Below are positions 7,848 through 19,492 of a stretch of 64,000 bases of DNA, piece by piece (the stretch's first letter is position 1; every line of letters begins with the position of its first letter). The notes under the pieces are model-generated. The model was not told where the DNA came from. It worked only from the letters and a program-made list of their open reading frames with translations, and did no database searches. Source of the DNA: Pandoraea sp. PE-S2T-3 (GTDB lineage Bacteria; Pseudomonadota; Gammaproteobacteria; Burkholderiales; Burkholderiaceae); the NCBI RefSeq assembly GCF_002179965.1, contig NZ_NGUQ01000006.1:49380-113379 (forward strand). The letters run 5' to 3'. A program made the translations under genes and the position numbers.

Positions 7848-9476
7848 ATGCCCGCATCCGCCAAGCACGCCAGTGAGATCCACAACGATCCCGGGCCCGA
7901 GAATGTCGCGGCGCTGTTCGACAGTCCGCTGAACACCGGCACGGGACGTGGCCTCTCGCTCCAGAAGCAATTGCTCGCCCGGCTCAAGCACGCGATTCTC
8001 GAAGGACGGCTGCCCGCCGGTGCACGCCTGCCGGCCTCGCGCACGCTCGCGGAAGATCTCGCCGTCTCGCGTAACACGGTGTCGATCGTCTACGACCAAC
8101 TGGCCGCCGAAGGCTTCATCGTGCCGCACCGGCTTGGCACCCGTGTCGCCCAACTCTCGCTCGACCCGCGTGTCGCCGAAGAAGCCGCCAGACAATCGGC
8201 CCGCCGCAGATCGGCTGAAGACGCGGTGGTCGCCAAAACTACGAGCGCCGACGTCGCGCACCAGACGCCCGAGCCCCACGTCGGCGACTCACCTGCTGCC
8301 GCGCCAAGCGCTTCACGCCGGGTGCAGCGCTTGCCCGCCACAAGCCACGCGGCACGGGCGAATGAATCGCCCCTGCCTTTCGTGCCCGGCGTGCCCTCCC
8401 TCACGCGCTTTCCGGCCAGTACGTGGCGCCGCACACTCGAGCGCGTGATGCGCGAAGCGCAACCGCGTCACTATCACTACGGCGATCCGCTGGGCGAACC
8501 CGCACTGCGCGAAGCCATCGCCGAGCACCTGCGTATCTCTCGCGGCGTGCGTTGCGACGCCTCACAAGTCGTCATCACGGAAGGTGCCCACGAGGCGCTA
8601 ATTCTCTGCGTGCGTCTGCTCACCGACCCCGGCGACACGGTGTGGATGGAAGACCCGGGCTATCGCGGCGCAAAAGCCGCCTTTCACGCGAGCGACGTGC
8701 GCTTGCAGGCCATGCGCGTGGACGATGAAGGTATCGTGATTCCGCCGGGCGCATGGGCCGCGTCGACGCCGCGTCTGGTGTACGTCACGCCATCACACCA
8801 ATATCCGCTGGGCAGTGTGCTGTCGGCGTCACGCCGGCTCGATCTCATTGCACAGGCACGCCACTACGGCACGTGGATTCTGGAAGACGATTACGACAGC
8901 GAGTTTCGCCATCAAGGTGAGCCGATCGCGGCGATGCAAGGCATGGTGCCCGATGCACCGGTGGTCTATGTGGGCACGTTCAGCAAGACGATGTTTCCCG
9001 CGCTGCGGCTCGGCTTTCTGATCCTGCCGACGCAACTGGCCGCGCAAACGCGAGACGCCCTCGACGAACTGCTTCGCGGCGGGCATCGTTTCGAACAACT
9101 GGCATTGGCAGACTTCATCCGAAGCGGACAATTCGCGCGGCATCTGGGCCGCATGCGACGCCTGTATCGCGAGCGCCAGACGGCCCTGCGTGAAGCGCTT
9201 GCGGAACACTTCGACCCGGCATACGCGGTCATCGGCGAGCGTTGCGGCCTGCATCTCACGGTACGCCTCGATCCCGCGTTCCACGACAAGACGATCGTGG
9301 CAACCGCCTTGCGCGAAGGCATGGGGCCGCGTGCCCTGTCGAGCTTCGCGCTCGATCCGCAACCGGCCGACAACGGCCTTGTCATCGGCTACGGCGATAC
9401 GGACGCCGCGCGGATTCCATCACTCATCAAACGACTGGCCGCGATCGTGGCCACGCAAGGGAAAGTGGGTCGGTGA
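7848..9476 (+). CDS. MocR/PdxR family regulator (GntR HTH fused to aminotransferase fold)
   Basis: A 542-residue PLP-dependent transcriptional regulator. The winged helix of GntR type is at about residues 35-105 (LSLQKQLLARLKHAILEGRL, then SRTLAEDLAVSRNTVSIVYD). After a low-complexity linker (about 110-175) comes a class I aminotransferase-like domain, with YHYGDPLGEPALREAIAEHL, LEDDYDSEFRH and the PLP lysine in VGTFSKTMFPALRLGF (about residue 380). Length and order match the MocR family. Members usually control a divergent gene through direct or inverted repeats, here the GNAT gene at 7014-7739. The effector, probably a PLP-reactive amine or PLP itself, cannot be inferred. Confidence 0.93.
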   Translation: MPASAKHASEIHNDPGPENVAALFDSPLNTGTGRGLSLQKQLLARLKHAILEGRLPAGARLPASRTLAEDLAVSRNTVSIVYDQLAAEGFIVPHRLGTRVAQLSLDPRVAEEAARQSARRRSAEDAVVAKTTSADVAHQTPEPHVGDSPAAAPSASRRVQRLPATSHAARANESPLPFVPGVPSLTRFPASTWRRTLERVMREAQPRHYHYGDPLGEPALREAIAEHLRISRGVRCDASQVVITEGAHEALILCVRLLTDPGDTVWMEDPGYRGAKAAFHASDVRLQAMRVDDEGIVIPPGAWAASTPRLVYVTPSHQYPLGSVLSASRRLDLIAQARHYGTWILEDDYDSEFRHQGEPIAAMQGMVPDAPVVYVGTFSKTMFPALRLGFLILPTQLAAQTRDALDELLRGGHRFEQLALADFIRSGQFARHLGRMRRLYRERQTALREALAEHFDPAYAVIGERCGLHLTVRLDPAFHDKTIVATALREGMGPRALSSFALDPQPADNGLVIGYGDTDAARIPSLIKRLAAIVATQGKVGR

Positions 9477-9512
9477 TACGTTGGGAATCAGTTGGGGGGG
9501 ATCGCTGCGTAA

Positions 9513-10775
9513 TTACGCGGCCTGTGGCGTTTTTTTGGCGCTGTTGGCCGCCTTGCCCGCTTCGCTGGCTTCCTGCGCTTCACTGGCCGCACGCGCCCGC
9601 GCGGCACGCGACATCCAGACCGTGAGCAGCACCGCAGCAATGGCGGCCACGGCAGCACACAGATATACCTCGGCATAACCATAGGCGCCGACGATCAGGC
9701 CGGCGACCGGCCCGGTCACGCCCAGCGCAACATCCAGAAATACCGAGTAGGCACCCAGCGCTGCGCCGCGATTCTGCGCCGGCACCAGATTCACTGCGGC
9801 CACGCCCAGCGACGGGAACACCAGCGAGAAGCCCGCGCCCGCCAGTGCCGCGCCCAACAACGCCGTAAAGCCGGTCGGGGCCACGCCAAGCACGATCAGG
9901 CCGAAGGCTTCCAGCGCAAACGACACCATGGCCACGCGATAACCGCCGAAGCGCGCGATGCTGCTGCCCAGCGCCAGCCGAACGCCCATGAAGCACACGC
10001 CGAACGCGGTCAGTGCGAGCGCGGCGTTGTCCCAATGATGGCTGGCGTAGTACAGCGTAATGAAGGTGGAGATCGCGCCGAACCCGATCGAGCCCAACGC
10101 CAGCCCCATGCCGTACGGCATCACACGGCCCAGCACCGCACGAAACGCGAGACGCTCACCATGAATCACCGGTGTCGCACGCTTGATGCGGGCCAGCAGC
10201 AAACCAACGACACCCGACAACGCAATCGCGCCACCCAATGCCTCGATACCGTACGCGTTGTCGAGGGCCACACCGAGCGGCGCACCCAGCGCCAGCGCGC
10301 CATACGTTGCCACGCCGTTCCACGAGATCACCCGCGCCGTATTCGCCGGGCCCACTTGCCCGATGCCCCACATGATCGCGCCGGTCGACACCCAGCTTTC
10401 ACCAAAGCCCAGCACCAGACGCCCGAGAATCAGCGCAACCAGCGAGAGCCACGGCACGCCGGAGAACACGCCACCGAGCGCCACGAGCAAGCCCGATGCG
10501 CCGCAGGCGACCAGACCGCATAGCACCGTGCGTTTCGGACCCCACGCGTCGGCCGTGCGACCGGCGTACGGGCGCGAAAGCAACGTCGCCAAGTACTGCA
10601 CGCTGATCGCCAGACCGGCAATGACAGAGCTGTAAGCCAAGTCCACATGCACGAACGACGGCAGCACCGCGAGCGGCAAGCCAATCGTCAGATAGCAGAG
10701 GAACGTGAAGAACACGGTCGAGACGATTTGAAGCGTCGTCGCAAACTGCGTAGGGGTGCGGGCGTCGTTTGACAT
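9513..10775 (-). CDS. MFS transporter, YhhS/YfcJ-like
   Basis: A 420-residue major facilitator protein with 12 hydrophobic segments. It has the loop 2-3 motif in the form [19 protein letters not shown] (about residues 65-83) and [20 protein letters not shown] (about 115-134), which is characteristic of the YhhS/YfcJ (UPF0226) subgroup. I chose the ATG at 10775 ([14 protein letters not shown]) since the first membrane segment starts soon after; the frame continues upstream to 10838 without family likeness. The C-terminal tail is Ala/Lys rich. It converges on the MocR gene, 36 bp apart. Likely a drug or metabolite exporter; substrate unknown. Confidence 0.9.
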   Translation of the reverse strand: MSNDARTPTQFATTLQIVSTVFFTFLCYLTIGLPLAVLPSFVHVDLAYSSVIAGLAISVQYLATLLSRPYAGRTADAWGPKRTVLCGLVACGASGLLVALGGVFSGVPWLSLVALILGRLVLGFGESWVSTGAIMWGIGQVGPANTARVISWNGVATYGALALGAPLGVALDNAYGIEALGGAIALSGVVGLLLARIKRATPVIHGERLAFRAVLGRVMPYGMGLALGSIGFGAISTFITLYYASHHWDNAALALTAFGVCFMGVRLALGSSIARFGGYRVAMVSFALEAFGLIVLGVAPTGFTALLGAALAGAGFSLVFPSLGVAAVNLVPAQNRGAALGAYSVFLDVALGVTGPVAGLIVGAYGYAEVYLCAAVAAIAAVLLTVWMSRAARARAASEAQEASEAGKAANSAKKTPQAA

Positions 10776-11052
10776 TGCGAAGGGAAAAGAGAATCGACGA
10801 AACCCCAGGACGTAACAACCCGCGCAATGGACAAGCATTCGCGCGGGCTAATTCAATCCTAGGGTTTTCCCGAATGATACGCCGTTTTGCGTCTTTTGTG
10901 TAAACGCTTAATAGTTGACGAAAATGATGAGGTGTGATGACTCAATCACACTCAATTTGGAAGGAGGCGTGTGCCGGGGCGGGAGAAACTCCCCGCCCCG
11001 TATGAAGCAAAACGACATCAAGCGAATACCACAGCAAAGTGGTACGACAACA
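10776..11052. other. intergenic region between MFS gene and NAD-GDH
   Basis: It contains a 7-bp dyad GTGTGAT-N6-ATCACAC at 10931-10950 and a GC-rich stem-loop CGGGGCGGG...CCCCGCCCCG at about 10976-11001 that lies just behind the end of the NAD-GDH gene and may end its transcript, although no T tract follows. I see no gene. Confidence 0.5.
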
Positions 11053-14000
11053 TCATCTCCCGACTTCGGCGAGCGATTTCAGGCTGACCGAGAGCATCGC
11101 CAGATCTGCGTTGCCCGCCGCCACCTGATCGGCCAGCACACGGTGATAACGGGCCAGCGAGTCGGCATGCGCCTGCTGCCAGTCGGCCACCCGGGTGTCG
11201 GCCTGGGTGCTGGCCGGCGCCGTGGCGGGCTTGTTTGATGCCGCATCCGTTGTCTCGGTCGGTGCGCCGTCGAGCACGCTCGCCGTCAGACGCCGCCGCA
11301 AGATCGACAACTCCTCCAGCAAGGTGGCCCGCGCCAGACGCTGCCAATGCGACTGCACCGGCAGTCCGAGCACGCCCGCGTGCAGCCAGCCGTAGCCCAG
11401 TGGCTGATCAAGCGCGAAATACACCTGCGCCGCCAGCGCCGGTTCGCACCGGCTCGTGCTCGCCACTTCGGCAATATCGAGCAAGGCCACGCGCGCGCCG
11501 ATACCCGCCGCCGTCTGCGCCAGTGCCGGCGGCACGCCCGCGTCGACAAAGGTCTGACGCTTCACCCGCGCTTCGTCAGCCGCCTCGCCGCTCACGAGCG
11601 AGTCCAGCGTCGGCAGCAACGGATCGAGCACGCCGCGCATGCGCTCCACCGTTTGCGGCACGTCCGTCAGACGACGACGCAGGAACCACAGCGTCGCCTG
11701 CTCGTGCCACTGCGCCAGCGCGGTGAACAGCGCCGCCTGCGTTTCGTGCGATACGCGGGCATCGAGCGCGTCAACCTCTTCCCACAAGGCGTCGAGCCCG
11801 TACACACCGCGCGCGGCAAGGCTCGCGCGCACGACATCCACCGGGTCGACGCCCGTCTCCTCGCTCAAGTGGTGCACGAACGTCACGCCTGCCCGGTTGA
11901 CGAGGGCGTTGGCGTGCATCGTCGCCAGAATTTCGCGCTTGAGCGGGTGCCGCGTCATGGCCGCACCGCATCGACTGGCCAAGGGCGTCGGAAAGTAGGT
12001 CGGCAATTCTTCCGCCACGAAGTCCGCATCGGGCAACGTGCTGGCGAGCAGCATGTCGTAGAGCCACATCTTGCTGTACGCCATGAGCACGGCACGTTCC
12101 GGCGACGTGAGCCCCGTGCCCGCCGCGCGCCGTGCGTCGAGCGCCTCGTCGTCGGGCAGGAATTCGATTGCCCGCGCAAGCCGCTGGCCCCGTTCGAGAT
12201 ACCGCATGAACCGGGCGTCGCCGTCGAGCGCCGCTGCCGCACGCAAACGCCCGAGCGACAGCGCCTGCGTTTGCAGATAGTTGTCGCGCAGCACAAGCGT
12301 GCCGACTTCTTCCGTCATTTCGGCGAGCAACGTGTTGCGCTGCTTGAGTGTCATTTCGCCATCGGCAACCACAATACCCAGCAGAATCTTGATGTTCACC
12401 TCGTGATCGGAACAATCGACGCCCGCCGAGTTGTCGATCGCGTCGGTGTTGATCCGTCCGCCGTGCTGCGCGTATTCGATGCGGCCCAATTGCGTCAGAC
12501 CGAGATTGCCGCCTTCCGCCACGACCTTGCATCGCAGGTCGAGCCCGTTCACGCGTAACCCGTCGTTCGCCCGGTCGCCCACTTGCGCGTGCGATTCCGT
12601 GCTCGCCTTCACGTAGGTGCCGATACCCCCGTTGTAGAGCAGGTCGACTGGCGCCTTGAGCAAGGCGCGCAACAGGTCGGTCGGGGCCATTTCGGTGGCG
12701 TCGGTCTCGATCAGCTCGCGTACCTCGGGCGAGAGCGCAATCGTCTTGGCACTGCGGGGAAAGATGCCGCCACCGGCGGAAATCAGTTTGACGTCGTAGT
12801 CGCCCCAACTGGAGCGCGGCAGCTGGAACAGCCGCTCGCGCTCGGCGAACGAGGCAGCCGCATCGGGCGCCGGATCGAGAAAGATATGCCGGTGATCGAA
12901 CGCCGCCACCAGCCGGATGTGCTTCGAGAGCAGCATGCCGTTGCCGAACACGTCGCCTGACATATCGCCGATGCCGACCACGCTGAAGTCCTGCGTTTGC
13001 GTGTCGACGCCCATCTCGCTGAAGTGCCGCTTGACCGACTCCCACGCACCGCGCGCGGTGATCGCCATCTTCTTGTGGTCGTAGCCGACCGAACCGCCCG
13101 ACGCAAACGCATCGCCCAGCCAGAAGCCGTACTCCGCCGAAATGGCATTCGCATAGTCGGAGAACGTGGCCGTGCCCTTGTCGGCCGCCACCACGAGATA
13201 CGGGTCGTCGGCGTCGTATCGCACAGTGTCGGCCGGCGCCACGAGTTGGCCATCGACATAGTTGTCGGTCAGATCGAGCAACCCGCGCAGGAAGGTCTGA
13301 TAGCACGCCACACCTTCGGCAAGAAATGCGTCGCGATCGCCCGGCGCCGGCGGCTGCTTGACGACAAACCCGCCCTTCGAGCCCACCGGCACGATCACGG
13401 TGTTTTTCACCATCTGGGCTTTGACGAGGCCCAGCACTTCGGTGCGGAAGTCTTCCCGGCGGTCGGACCAGCGCAGACCGCCGCGCGCGACACGCCCGCC
13501 GCGCAGGTGCACGCCTTCGACGCGTGGCGAATACACCCAGATCTCGAACATTGGCTTCGGCTCAGGCAGGCCCGGCACCTTCGACGGATCGAATTTGAAC
13601 GACAGATAAGGCTTCTGCGTCGTGCCGTCCTTCCCGCGCTGGAAGTAGTTGGTGCGCAGCGTCGCCTCCAGCACCCCGAGAAACTGGCGCAGGATGCGAT
13701 CCTCGTCGAGATTGGGCACGTCTTCGAGCGCCGCGTGAATCTGTGCGCGCAATCGCTCAGACTGATGGGTGCGGGTCTCCGCCGGGAGTGCCGGGTCGAA
13801 GCGCGCAAGGAACAGCCGCACGAGCAGGCCTGCAATCGACGGATTGCCCGTCAGTGCGCTCTCTATATAGGCGTTGCTGAACGTCGAGCCGACTTGCCGG
13901 ATGTACTTCGCGTACGCGCGCAGGATGCGCACTTCGCGCCAAGTGAGTCCGGCCTGCAAGACCAGCCGGTTCAGATCGTCGTTCTCGACGTCGCCCGCCC

Positions 14001-16140
14001 AGATACGCGCGAAGGCGTCTTCGAAACGCGCCCGCGCCTGTTCAAGATCGACGTCGGCACCGTCGAGGCTCGTCATACCGAAGTCATGCATCCAGATCGC
14101 GCCCGAGTCGGCCGTCTCGATGCGATACGGCCGCTCGTCGTTTACGCGCACGCCCAGATGCTCAAGCATCGGCAGGCTGCGCGAGAGGGCGATGGGTTCG
14201 CCCGCCTGATAGATCTTGAAACGCAACGCGCCGGGCGAGGCTTCGAGCGGACGATAAAGCTGCATCGACAACTGCGAGCAACCGGTGGCCGACTGGCGCG
14301 CGCCCAGCAGCGGCTCGATCAACTCGACGTCGCGCACGGCCACGCGCGCGGCATAGTCTTCGCGATATCCGGCGGGGAACGCCTGCGCATAGCGACGCAG
14401 CGCCCGCATGCCCCGTTCTTCGCCCAACTGCTCGCGCAGGGCTTCCGACAGGTCGTCCTGCCAGCGGCGCGACGTCTCGACGATGCGCGCTTCGAGTTCG
14501 TTCACATCGACGTCGGGCACATGGCCGGGCTCGGTGCGCACGGTAATGTGAATGCGCGCGAGCATCGACTCGGAGAGTTGCGGCGTAAATTCCACGCCGG
14601 TGCCGTGATAGGCCGCCAGCAGCAGGTTCTGCACGCGCACGCGCAGGTCCGTATTGAATTTCTCGCGCGGCACGAACACCATGCACGACACGAAACGGTC
14701 GAACCGGTCGCGCCGCACAAAGAGCCGCGTACGCTGGCGCTCCTGCAAACGCAGAATACCGAGCGCAATTTCCGCGAGCGCGTCGACATCGATCTGGAAG
14801 AGTTCGTCGCGCGGGTACTGTTCGAGAATGGTGACGAGCGTCTTGGCCAGATGGCCGTTGGGCAGGAAGCCCGTGCGCCCGATCACCTCGGCGACTTTGC
14901 GGCGCACCAGCGGGATATCTTCCACCGGCACCATGTAGACGGTTGACGTGTACAAGCCCAGAAAGCGGCGCTCGCCACAGACGCGGCCCTGCGCGTCGAA
15001 GCGCTTCACGCCCACATAGTCCAGATAGCCCGGCCGGTGCACGGTGGCGCGCGAGTTCGCCTTGGTGAGGAATATCGGCGTGCTGGCCTCCACGATGCCG
15101 ATCGCACCCGGCGACAGACGAGTGACGTCGGGCGACGCGGCGTCGCGGCGCGATTCGCGCAACACGCCCAGTCCGGTCCCCGCCACACCTTGCAGATAGT
15201 GCGCGCCGTCGCGCTCCACGAGTTCGTAGTCGCGATAGCCCAGGAAGGTGAAGTGGCGTCCGAGCATCCAGTCGAGGAACGCCTGCGCCTCGTCCACTTC
15301 CGCCCGCTCTTGCTCGCTTACGCCCTTCTGCGCCGCGCGTTGCGTAAGCGCCTCGATGGCGGCGTGGGCCGCCGCCTGCATCGCCCGCCAGTCTTCTACC
15401 GCTGCGCGCACGTCGCCGAGCACGCGTTGCAGGCCGTCGGCAAGCGCCTGTATGCGCTCGGGCTCGGAGAAGCGGTCGACTTCGATGTGGATATACGATT
15501 CAAAGCGACCGCCGTCCTGACTGGCGCCGCCGCCATCGCCCGCGGACGTGGCCGCGCTGGTCGCAGCGGTGGCGCCGAGCAGCGCGCCGACCTGTGCCGC
15601 GCCCGCAGCACCGCCGTTGCCCGTGCCTCCCCGCGCCGTCTTGCCGCCCGGACCGGCTGCGCTGGCACCGTCGCCGATGGCGGGCATGGTGCTGCGCCGG
15701 ATACCGCCGCCGGGGGCGACGGCAACGCGTTTGCCGGTGTTATCGCGGGTGACGCGGTAGACGGGGTGGAACGCCGAATGGAGCGCCAGCCCCTGCCGGT
15801 TGATTTCCATCGTCACCGAATCGACGAGAAACGGCATGTCGTCGTTCACGATCTCGACCACCGTGTGGCTGCAATGCCAGCCGTGCTGGTCGAGCGTGGG
15901 ATTGTAGATACGGATGCGCGGCTGGCCGGACACGAATTTCTGCCCCAGTTGCCAATGCGCCATCGCCGCGCCATAAAGATCGGCGACACTGCGCGAGACG
16001 ACTTCCTCGGCATCGGCCAGACCGTAGTAATGCAATACGAACGGTTCAAACTGGGCAGCGACGTCGGGCGCGCGCTCGCGCGCCATGGTCACGACTTCCG
16101 CCATGTGCTGGCGGACCTTCTCTTCCGGATGCGCAGGCAT
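11053..16140 (-). CDS. gdhB: NAD-specific glutamate dehydrogenase, large (about 180 kDa) type
   Basis: A 1695-residue cytoplasmic enzyme of the Bac_GDH (PF05088) family that oxidises glutamate to 2-oxoglutarate and ammonia with NAD+. The N-terminal third holds ACT-like regulatory segments. The catalytic region has GGLRWSDRREDFRTEVLGLV, then VPVGSKGGFVVKQ (about residues 915-925, substrate lysines). The NAD domain follows, with KVVAEGGNLGLTQLGRIEYA and GRINTDAIDNSAGVDCSDHE. The ATG at 16140 has GAGG eight bases upstream. An Ala/Gly/Thr-rich low-complexity stretch interrupts the regulatory part at about residues 142-212 (15505-15717). It stands alone, divergent from dbpA. The family identity is certain; the symbol follows Pseudomonas usage. 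Confidence 0.96.
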   Translation of the reverse strand: MPAHPEEKVRQHMAEVVTMARERAPDVAAQFEPFVLHYYGLADAEEVVSRSVADLYGAAMAHWQLGQKFVSGQPRIRIYNPTLDQHGWHCSHTVVEIVNDDMPFLVDSVTMEINRQGLALHSAFHPVYRVTRDNTGKRVAVAPGGGIRRSTMPAIGDGASAAGPGGKTARGGTGNGGAAGAAQVGALLGATAATSAATSAGDGGGASQDGGRFESYIHIEVDRFSEPERIQALADGLQRVLGDVRAAVEDWRAMQAAAHAAIEALTQRAAQKGVSEQERAEVDEAQAFLDWMLGRHFTFLGYRDYELVERDGAHYLQGVAGTGLGVLRESRRDAASPDVTRLSPGAIGIVEASTPIFLTKANSRATVHRPGYLDYVGVKRFDAQGRVCGERRFLGLYTSTVYMVPVEDIPLVRRKVAEVIGRTGFLPNGHLAKTLVTILEQYPRDELFQIDVDALAEIALGILRLQERQRTRLFVRRDRFDRFVSCMVFVPREKFNTDLRVRVQNLLLAAYHGTGVEFTPQLSESMLARIHITVRTEPGHVPDVDVNELEARIVETSRRWQDDLSEALREQLGEERGMRALRRYAQAFPAGYREDYAARVAVRDVELIEPLLGARQSATGCSQLSMQLYRPLEASPGALRFKIYQAGEPIALSRSLPMLEHLGVRVNDERPYRIETADSGAIWMHDFGMTSLDGADVDLEQARARFEDAFARIWAGDVENDDLNRLVLQAGLTWREVRILRAYAKYIRQVGSTFSNAYIESALTGNPSIAGLLVRLFLARFDPALPAETRTHQSERLRAQIHAALEDVPNLDEDRILRQFLGVLEATLRTNYFQRGKDGTTQKPYLSFKFDPSKVPGLPEPKPMFEIWVYSPRVEGVHLRGGRVARGGLRWSDRREDFRTEVLGLVKAQMVKNTVIVPVGSKGGFVVKQPPAPGDRDAFLAEGVACYQTFLRGLLDLTDNYVDGQLVAPADTVRYDADDPYLVVAADKGTATFSDYANAISAEYGFWLGDAFASGGSVGYDHKKMAITARGAWESVKRHFSEMGVDTQTQDFSVVGIGDMSGDVFGNGMLLSKHIRLVAAFDHRHIFLDPAPDAAASFAERERLFQLPRSSWGDYDVKLISAGGGIFPRSAKTIALSPEVRELIETDATEMAPTDLLRALLKAPVDLLYNGGIGTYVKASTESHAQVGDRANDGLRVNGLDLRCKVVAEGGNLGLTQLGRIEYAQHGGRINTDAIDNSAGVDCSDHEVNIKILLGIVVADGEMTLKQRNTLLAEMTEEVGTLVLRDNYLQTQALSLGRLRAAAALDGDARFMRYLERGQRLARAIEFLPDDEALDARRAAGTGLTSPERAVLMAYSKMWLYDMLLASTLPDADFVAEELPTYFPTPLASRCGAAMTRHPLKREILATMHANALVNRAGVTFVHHLSEETGVDPVDVVRASLAARGVYGLDALWEEVDALDARVSHETQAALFTALAQWHEQATLWFLRRRLTDVPQTVERMRGVLDPLLPTLDSLVSGEAADEARVKRQTFVDAGVPPALAQTAAGIGARVALLDIAEVASTSRCEPALAAQVYFALDQPLGYGWLHAGVLGLPVQSHWQRLARATLLEELSILRRRLTASVLDGAPTETTDAASNKPATAPASTQADTRVADWQQAHADSLARYHRVLADQVAAGNADLAMLSVSLKSLAEVGR

Positions 16141-16323
16141 GAAAAACCTCGGCAGGAATGGGACTAGTCATCGACAGGCAAGGCCATGCTACGCCGGGTG
16201 GCCCCGGGCAGCAATGGTGCATCGGGGGAGAGCGGCGACAGCCCGCGGCGGCGGCCCGCGGCGGCGGCACGACGCCCAGTATGGCGGCGCCGGCACCCCG
16301 CCGGTTTGACGGAGATAAGCCGG

Positions 16324-16329
16324 TATAAT
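16324..16329 (+). promoter_or_regulatory. -10 box TATAAT immediately before dbpA
   Basis: A perfect TATAAT ends six bases before the dbpA ATG at 16335. There is no Shine-Dalgarno sequence between. A TTGACG at 16306-16311 lies upstream but only 12 bp away, too short for a normal spacer. If this -10 is used, transcription would begin at or next to the A of the start codon. Confidence 0.45.
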
Positions 16330-16334
16330 TGCGC

Positions 16335-17750
<1,416 letters not shown>

Positions 17751-17787
17751 GCTACCTACCCACGCCGCGCGCGGCAAGGAGGCTGCA

Positions 17788-18393
17788 ATGAGGTCGTCGC
17801 AAACGTTACGCGCCCTGTTGTCCCCCTTTGCTGCGCAGTGCGCGGCGCTTGTCACTGCGGCGCTACTCGCCGCGTGCAGTTCCAAGGGCGTCCCGCCCAA
17901 TCCCCAACTGACCGAAGACACCCTCGACGAATACGCCATCGTGATCGTCGGGCTCGACACGCCGTTGCAAAGCACCTGGGGGCCGTGGAACTACTCGGAC
18001 TTCTCGCAGACCGTCAATGGCATCGTCGGCGGCAAAGTCACGCGCACCCTCAACACCAACCCGCCGACGCGCGGGTTTGTCGCCATGCGGGTCTCGCCGC
18101 TAATGCGCAACGAGCGCTTCGGTCCGATGGAATTCGTCCCCGCCGACAACAGCTACCGCTTCCGCTATTGCAAGGGCCGCAAGGTGCCGACGGTACAAGT
18201 GCGCCGGGGCGATGTCATTTACGCAGGCACCCTCGTGCTCGACAGCCATGATGGGCAGATATGGTTACGCACCGAGTTCGATATGGCCGGTGCACGCCGC
18301 TTTGTCGCAGCGAACTATCCGTCGCTGGCAGGCAAGCTGCAAGGGCAGCCGTTCTCTTATTTCGAAGTGAAGAGCGAGCCGGGGTGCCGGTGA
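17788..18393 (+). CDS. putative lipoprotein
   Basis: A 201-residue predicted lipoprotein of unknown function. The ATG at 17788 follows a strong ribosome site, AAGGAGGCTGCA. The signal peptide ends in a lipobox, AALLAACSSKG, with the acylated Cys at about residue 31. The mature part is mixed polar with no motif I can name; it has single cysteines (FRYCKGRKVP and the C-terminal PGCR). It follows dbpA by 37 bp and may share its transcript. A short tandem 11-bp repeat follows the stop. Location would be the outer or inner membrane facing the periplasm. Real gene by start signal and lipobox; function not known. Confidence 0.75.
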   Translation: MRSSQTLRALLSPFAAQCAALVTAALLAACSSKGVPPNPQLTEDTLDEYAIVIVGLDTPLQSTWGPWNYSDFSQTVNGIVGGKVTRTLNTNPPTRGFVAMRVSPLMRNERFGPMEFVPADNSYRFRYCKGRKVPTVQVRRGDVIYAGTLVLDSHDGQIWLRTEFDMAGARRFVAANYPSLAGKLQGQPFSYFEVKSEPGCR

Positions 18394-18411
18394 CGCTGCG
18401 CTAACGCCGCA

Positions 18412-18444
18412 GTGACGCCGTGGTGACGCCGTGGTGATTCGGCG
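18412..18444. repeat. short tandem repeat, 11-bp unit
   Basis: Two exact copies of GTGACGCCGTG (18412-18422, 18423-18433) followed by a degenerate third, between the lipoprotein and LysR genes, which are convergent. No function is apparent. Confidence 0.7.
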
Positions 18445-18452
18445 GGGCTGCC

Positions 18453-19412
18453 TCAGCCCTCGTCCGCTTCCTCACCGGGCGCGAGGACGATTTCGCGCCC
18501 CTCACACAGCGCTTCGGCGCGCGCACTGAGCCCTTCCGCGACATCCGCCAGATGACGGCGCAACGTATCGGCAAGCACCGATTCCGGCTCGTGCGCCGGG
18601 CGCAGCATTTCCACGGGAAATTCGATGGCCGGTGCCACGCGGTACAGGCATTGCGTCTGCACATGCGCACTCGCCGCCGTGAACTGGTCGAGCAACGCAT
18701 AGCCCAGCCCGTGCTCCACCAGCGCCGCCGCGAGCGAGTATGTCTGGACCATCACTTCGGCATCCTGCAAAAGCGCCGTCTGTTCCAGACGCTCGTTGAT
18801 CAGTGCGCCCAGCGGCGTGTCATCGTGCAGCTTGATCAGATCGCGGCCGATCAGCGCTTCGGCACTGGCTTGCCCGCGACGGGCCAGCTTCGGCCACGCG
18901 GCCGGCACGGCCAGCACGATGTGTCCCTGCGCAATCGGACGGCTCACGATACCAGCGGCCATCGGCGGTGCCGAGACGATACCCACGTCGACCGACGACG
19001 TCAGGATCGCCGTGATCATCTCCGTCGTGTGGTGCGTGATGAGTTCGAAGACAACGTCGGGATGCGCCCGCCGCATGCGCTCGATGGCAGCGGGCAGCAG
19101 ACTTTGCGCGAGGCTGGGGGTAGCGGCGATGCGCAGATGTCCGACGCCGTGCTGGCGCAGGTTGCGCGACGTGGTGCGCAAGCGCTCCAGATCGCTGAAG
19201 ATGCGCTCCACGTCGGGATAGAGCCTGCGCGCTTCCGCCGTGGGCACGAGGCGGCCCTTCACGCGATCGAACAGCTTGAAACCGAGTTGCTGTTCGGCGT
19301 GTTGCAGCACGCGCGAGACCACCGGTTGCGAGACGTTGAGGAGTTGCGCCGCGCCGCTGGCCGAGCCTGTCAGAACCACTGCGCGAAACGTCTCGATATG
19401 CCGCAATTTCAT
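18453..19412 (-). CDS. LysR family regulator, divergent from dadA-like gene
   Basis: A 319-residue LysR-type regulator. The N-terminal winged helix covers about residues 1-60 (MKLRHIETFRAVVLTGSASG, then LNVSQPVVSRVLQHAEQQLG), and the effector-binding domain follows from about residue 90. The N-terminus with SASGAAQLLNVSQPVVSRVL is close to the NocR/OccR-like group that senses opines or amino acids. It is transcribed away from the D-amino acid dehydrogenase, with a TATGC-N12-GCATA dyad between them, so it probably controls the dehydrogenase, binding-protein and racemase genes. The ligand is likely an amino acid, by context. Confidence 0.92.
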   Translation of the reverse strand: MKLRHIETFRAVVLTGSASGAAQLLNVSQPVVSRVLQHAEQQLGFKLFDRVKGRLVPTAEARRLYPDVERIFSDLERLRTTSRNLRQHGVGHLRIAATPSLAQSLLPAAIERMRRAHPDVVFELITHHTTEMITAILTSSVDVGIVSAPPMAAGIVSRPIAQGHIVLAVPAAWPKLARRGQASAEALIGRDLIKLHDDTPLGALINERLEQTALLQDAEVMVQTYSLAAALVEHGLGYALLDQFTAASAHVQTQCLYRVAPAIEFPVEMLRPAHEPESVLADTLRRHLADVAEGLSARAEALCEGREIVLAPGEEADEG

Positions 19413-19470
19413 GCCTGCTGCCGCCTCTGTGGTGAGCCGCGCGTCGCGCCGACCCTATAGCTAAAAGACA

Positions 19471-19492
19471 TATGCTGCCTCAAAACCGCATA
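19471..19492. promoter_or_regulatory. candidate LysR binding site (TATGC-N12-GCATA)
   Basis: A 5-bp dyad (19471-19475 and 19488-19492) in the shared control region of the divergent LysR and dehydrogenase genes, in the position and form of a LysR box. Inference only. Confidence 0.4.

Noticed and set aside
10931..10950. Dyad GTGTGAT-N6-ATCACAC as a CRP/FNR site
   Set aside because: The spacing between TGTGA and TCACA is 8, not the 6 of CRP, and it is not placed at a clear promoter.
16306..16311. TTGACG as the -35 of the dbpA promoter
   Set aside because: The spacer to TATAAT is only 12 bp; it would need an unusual promoter form.
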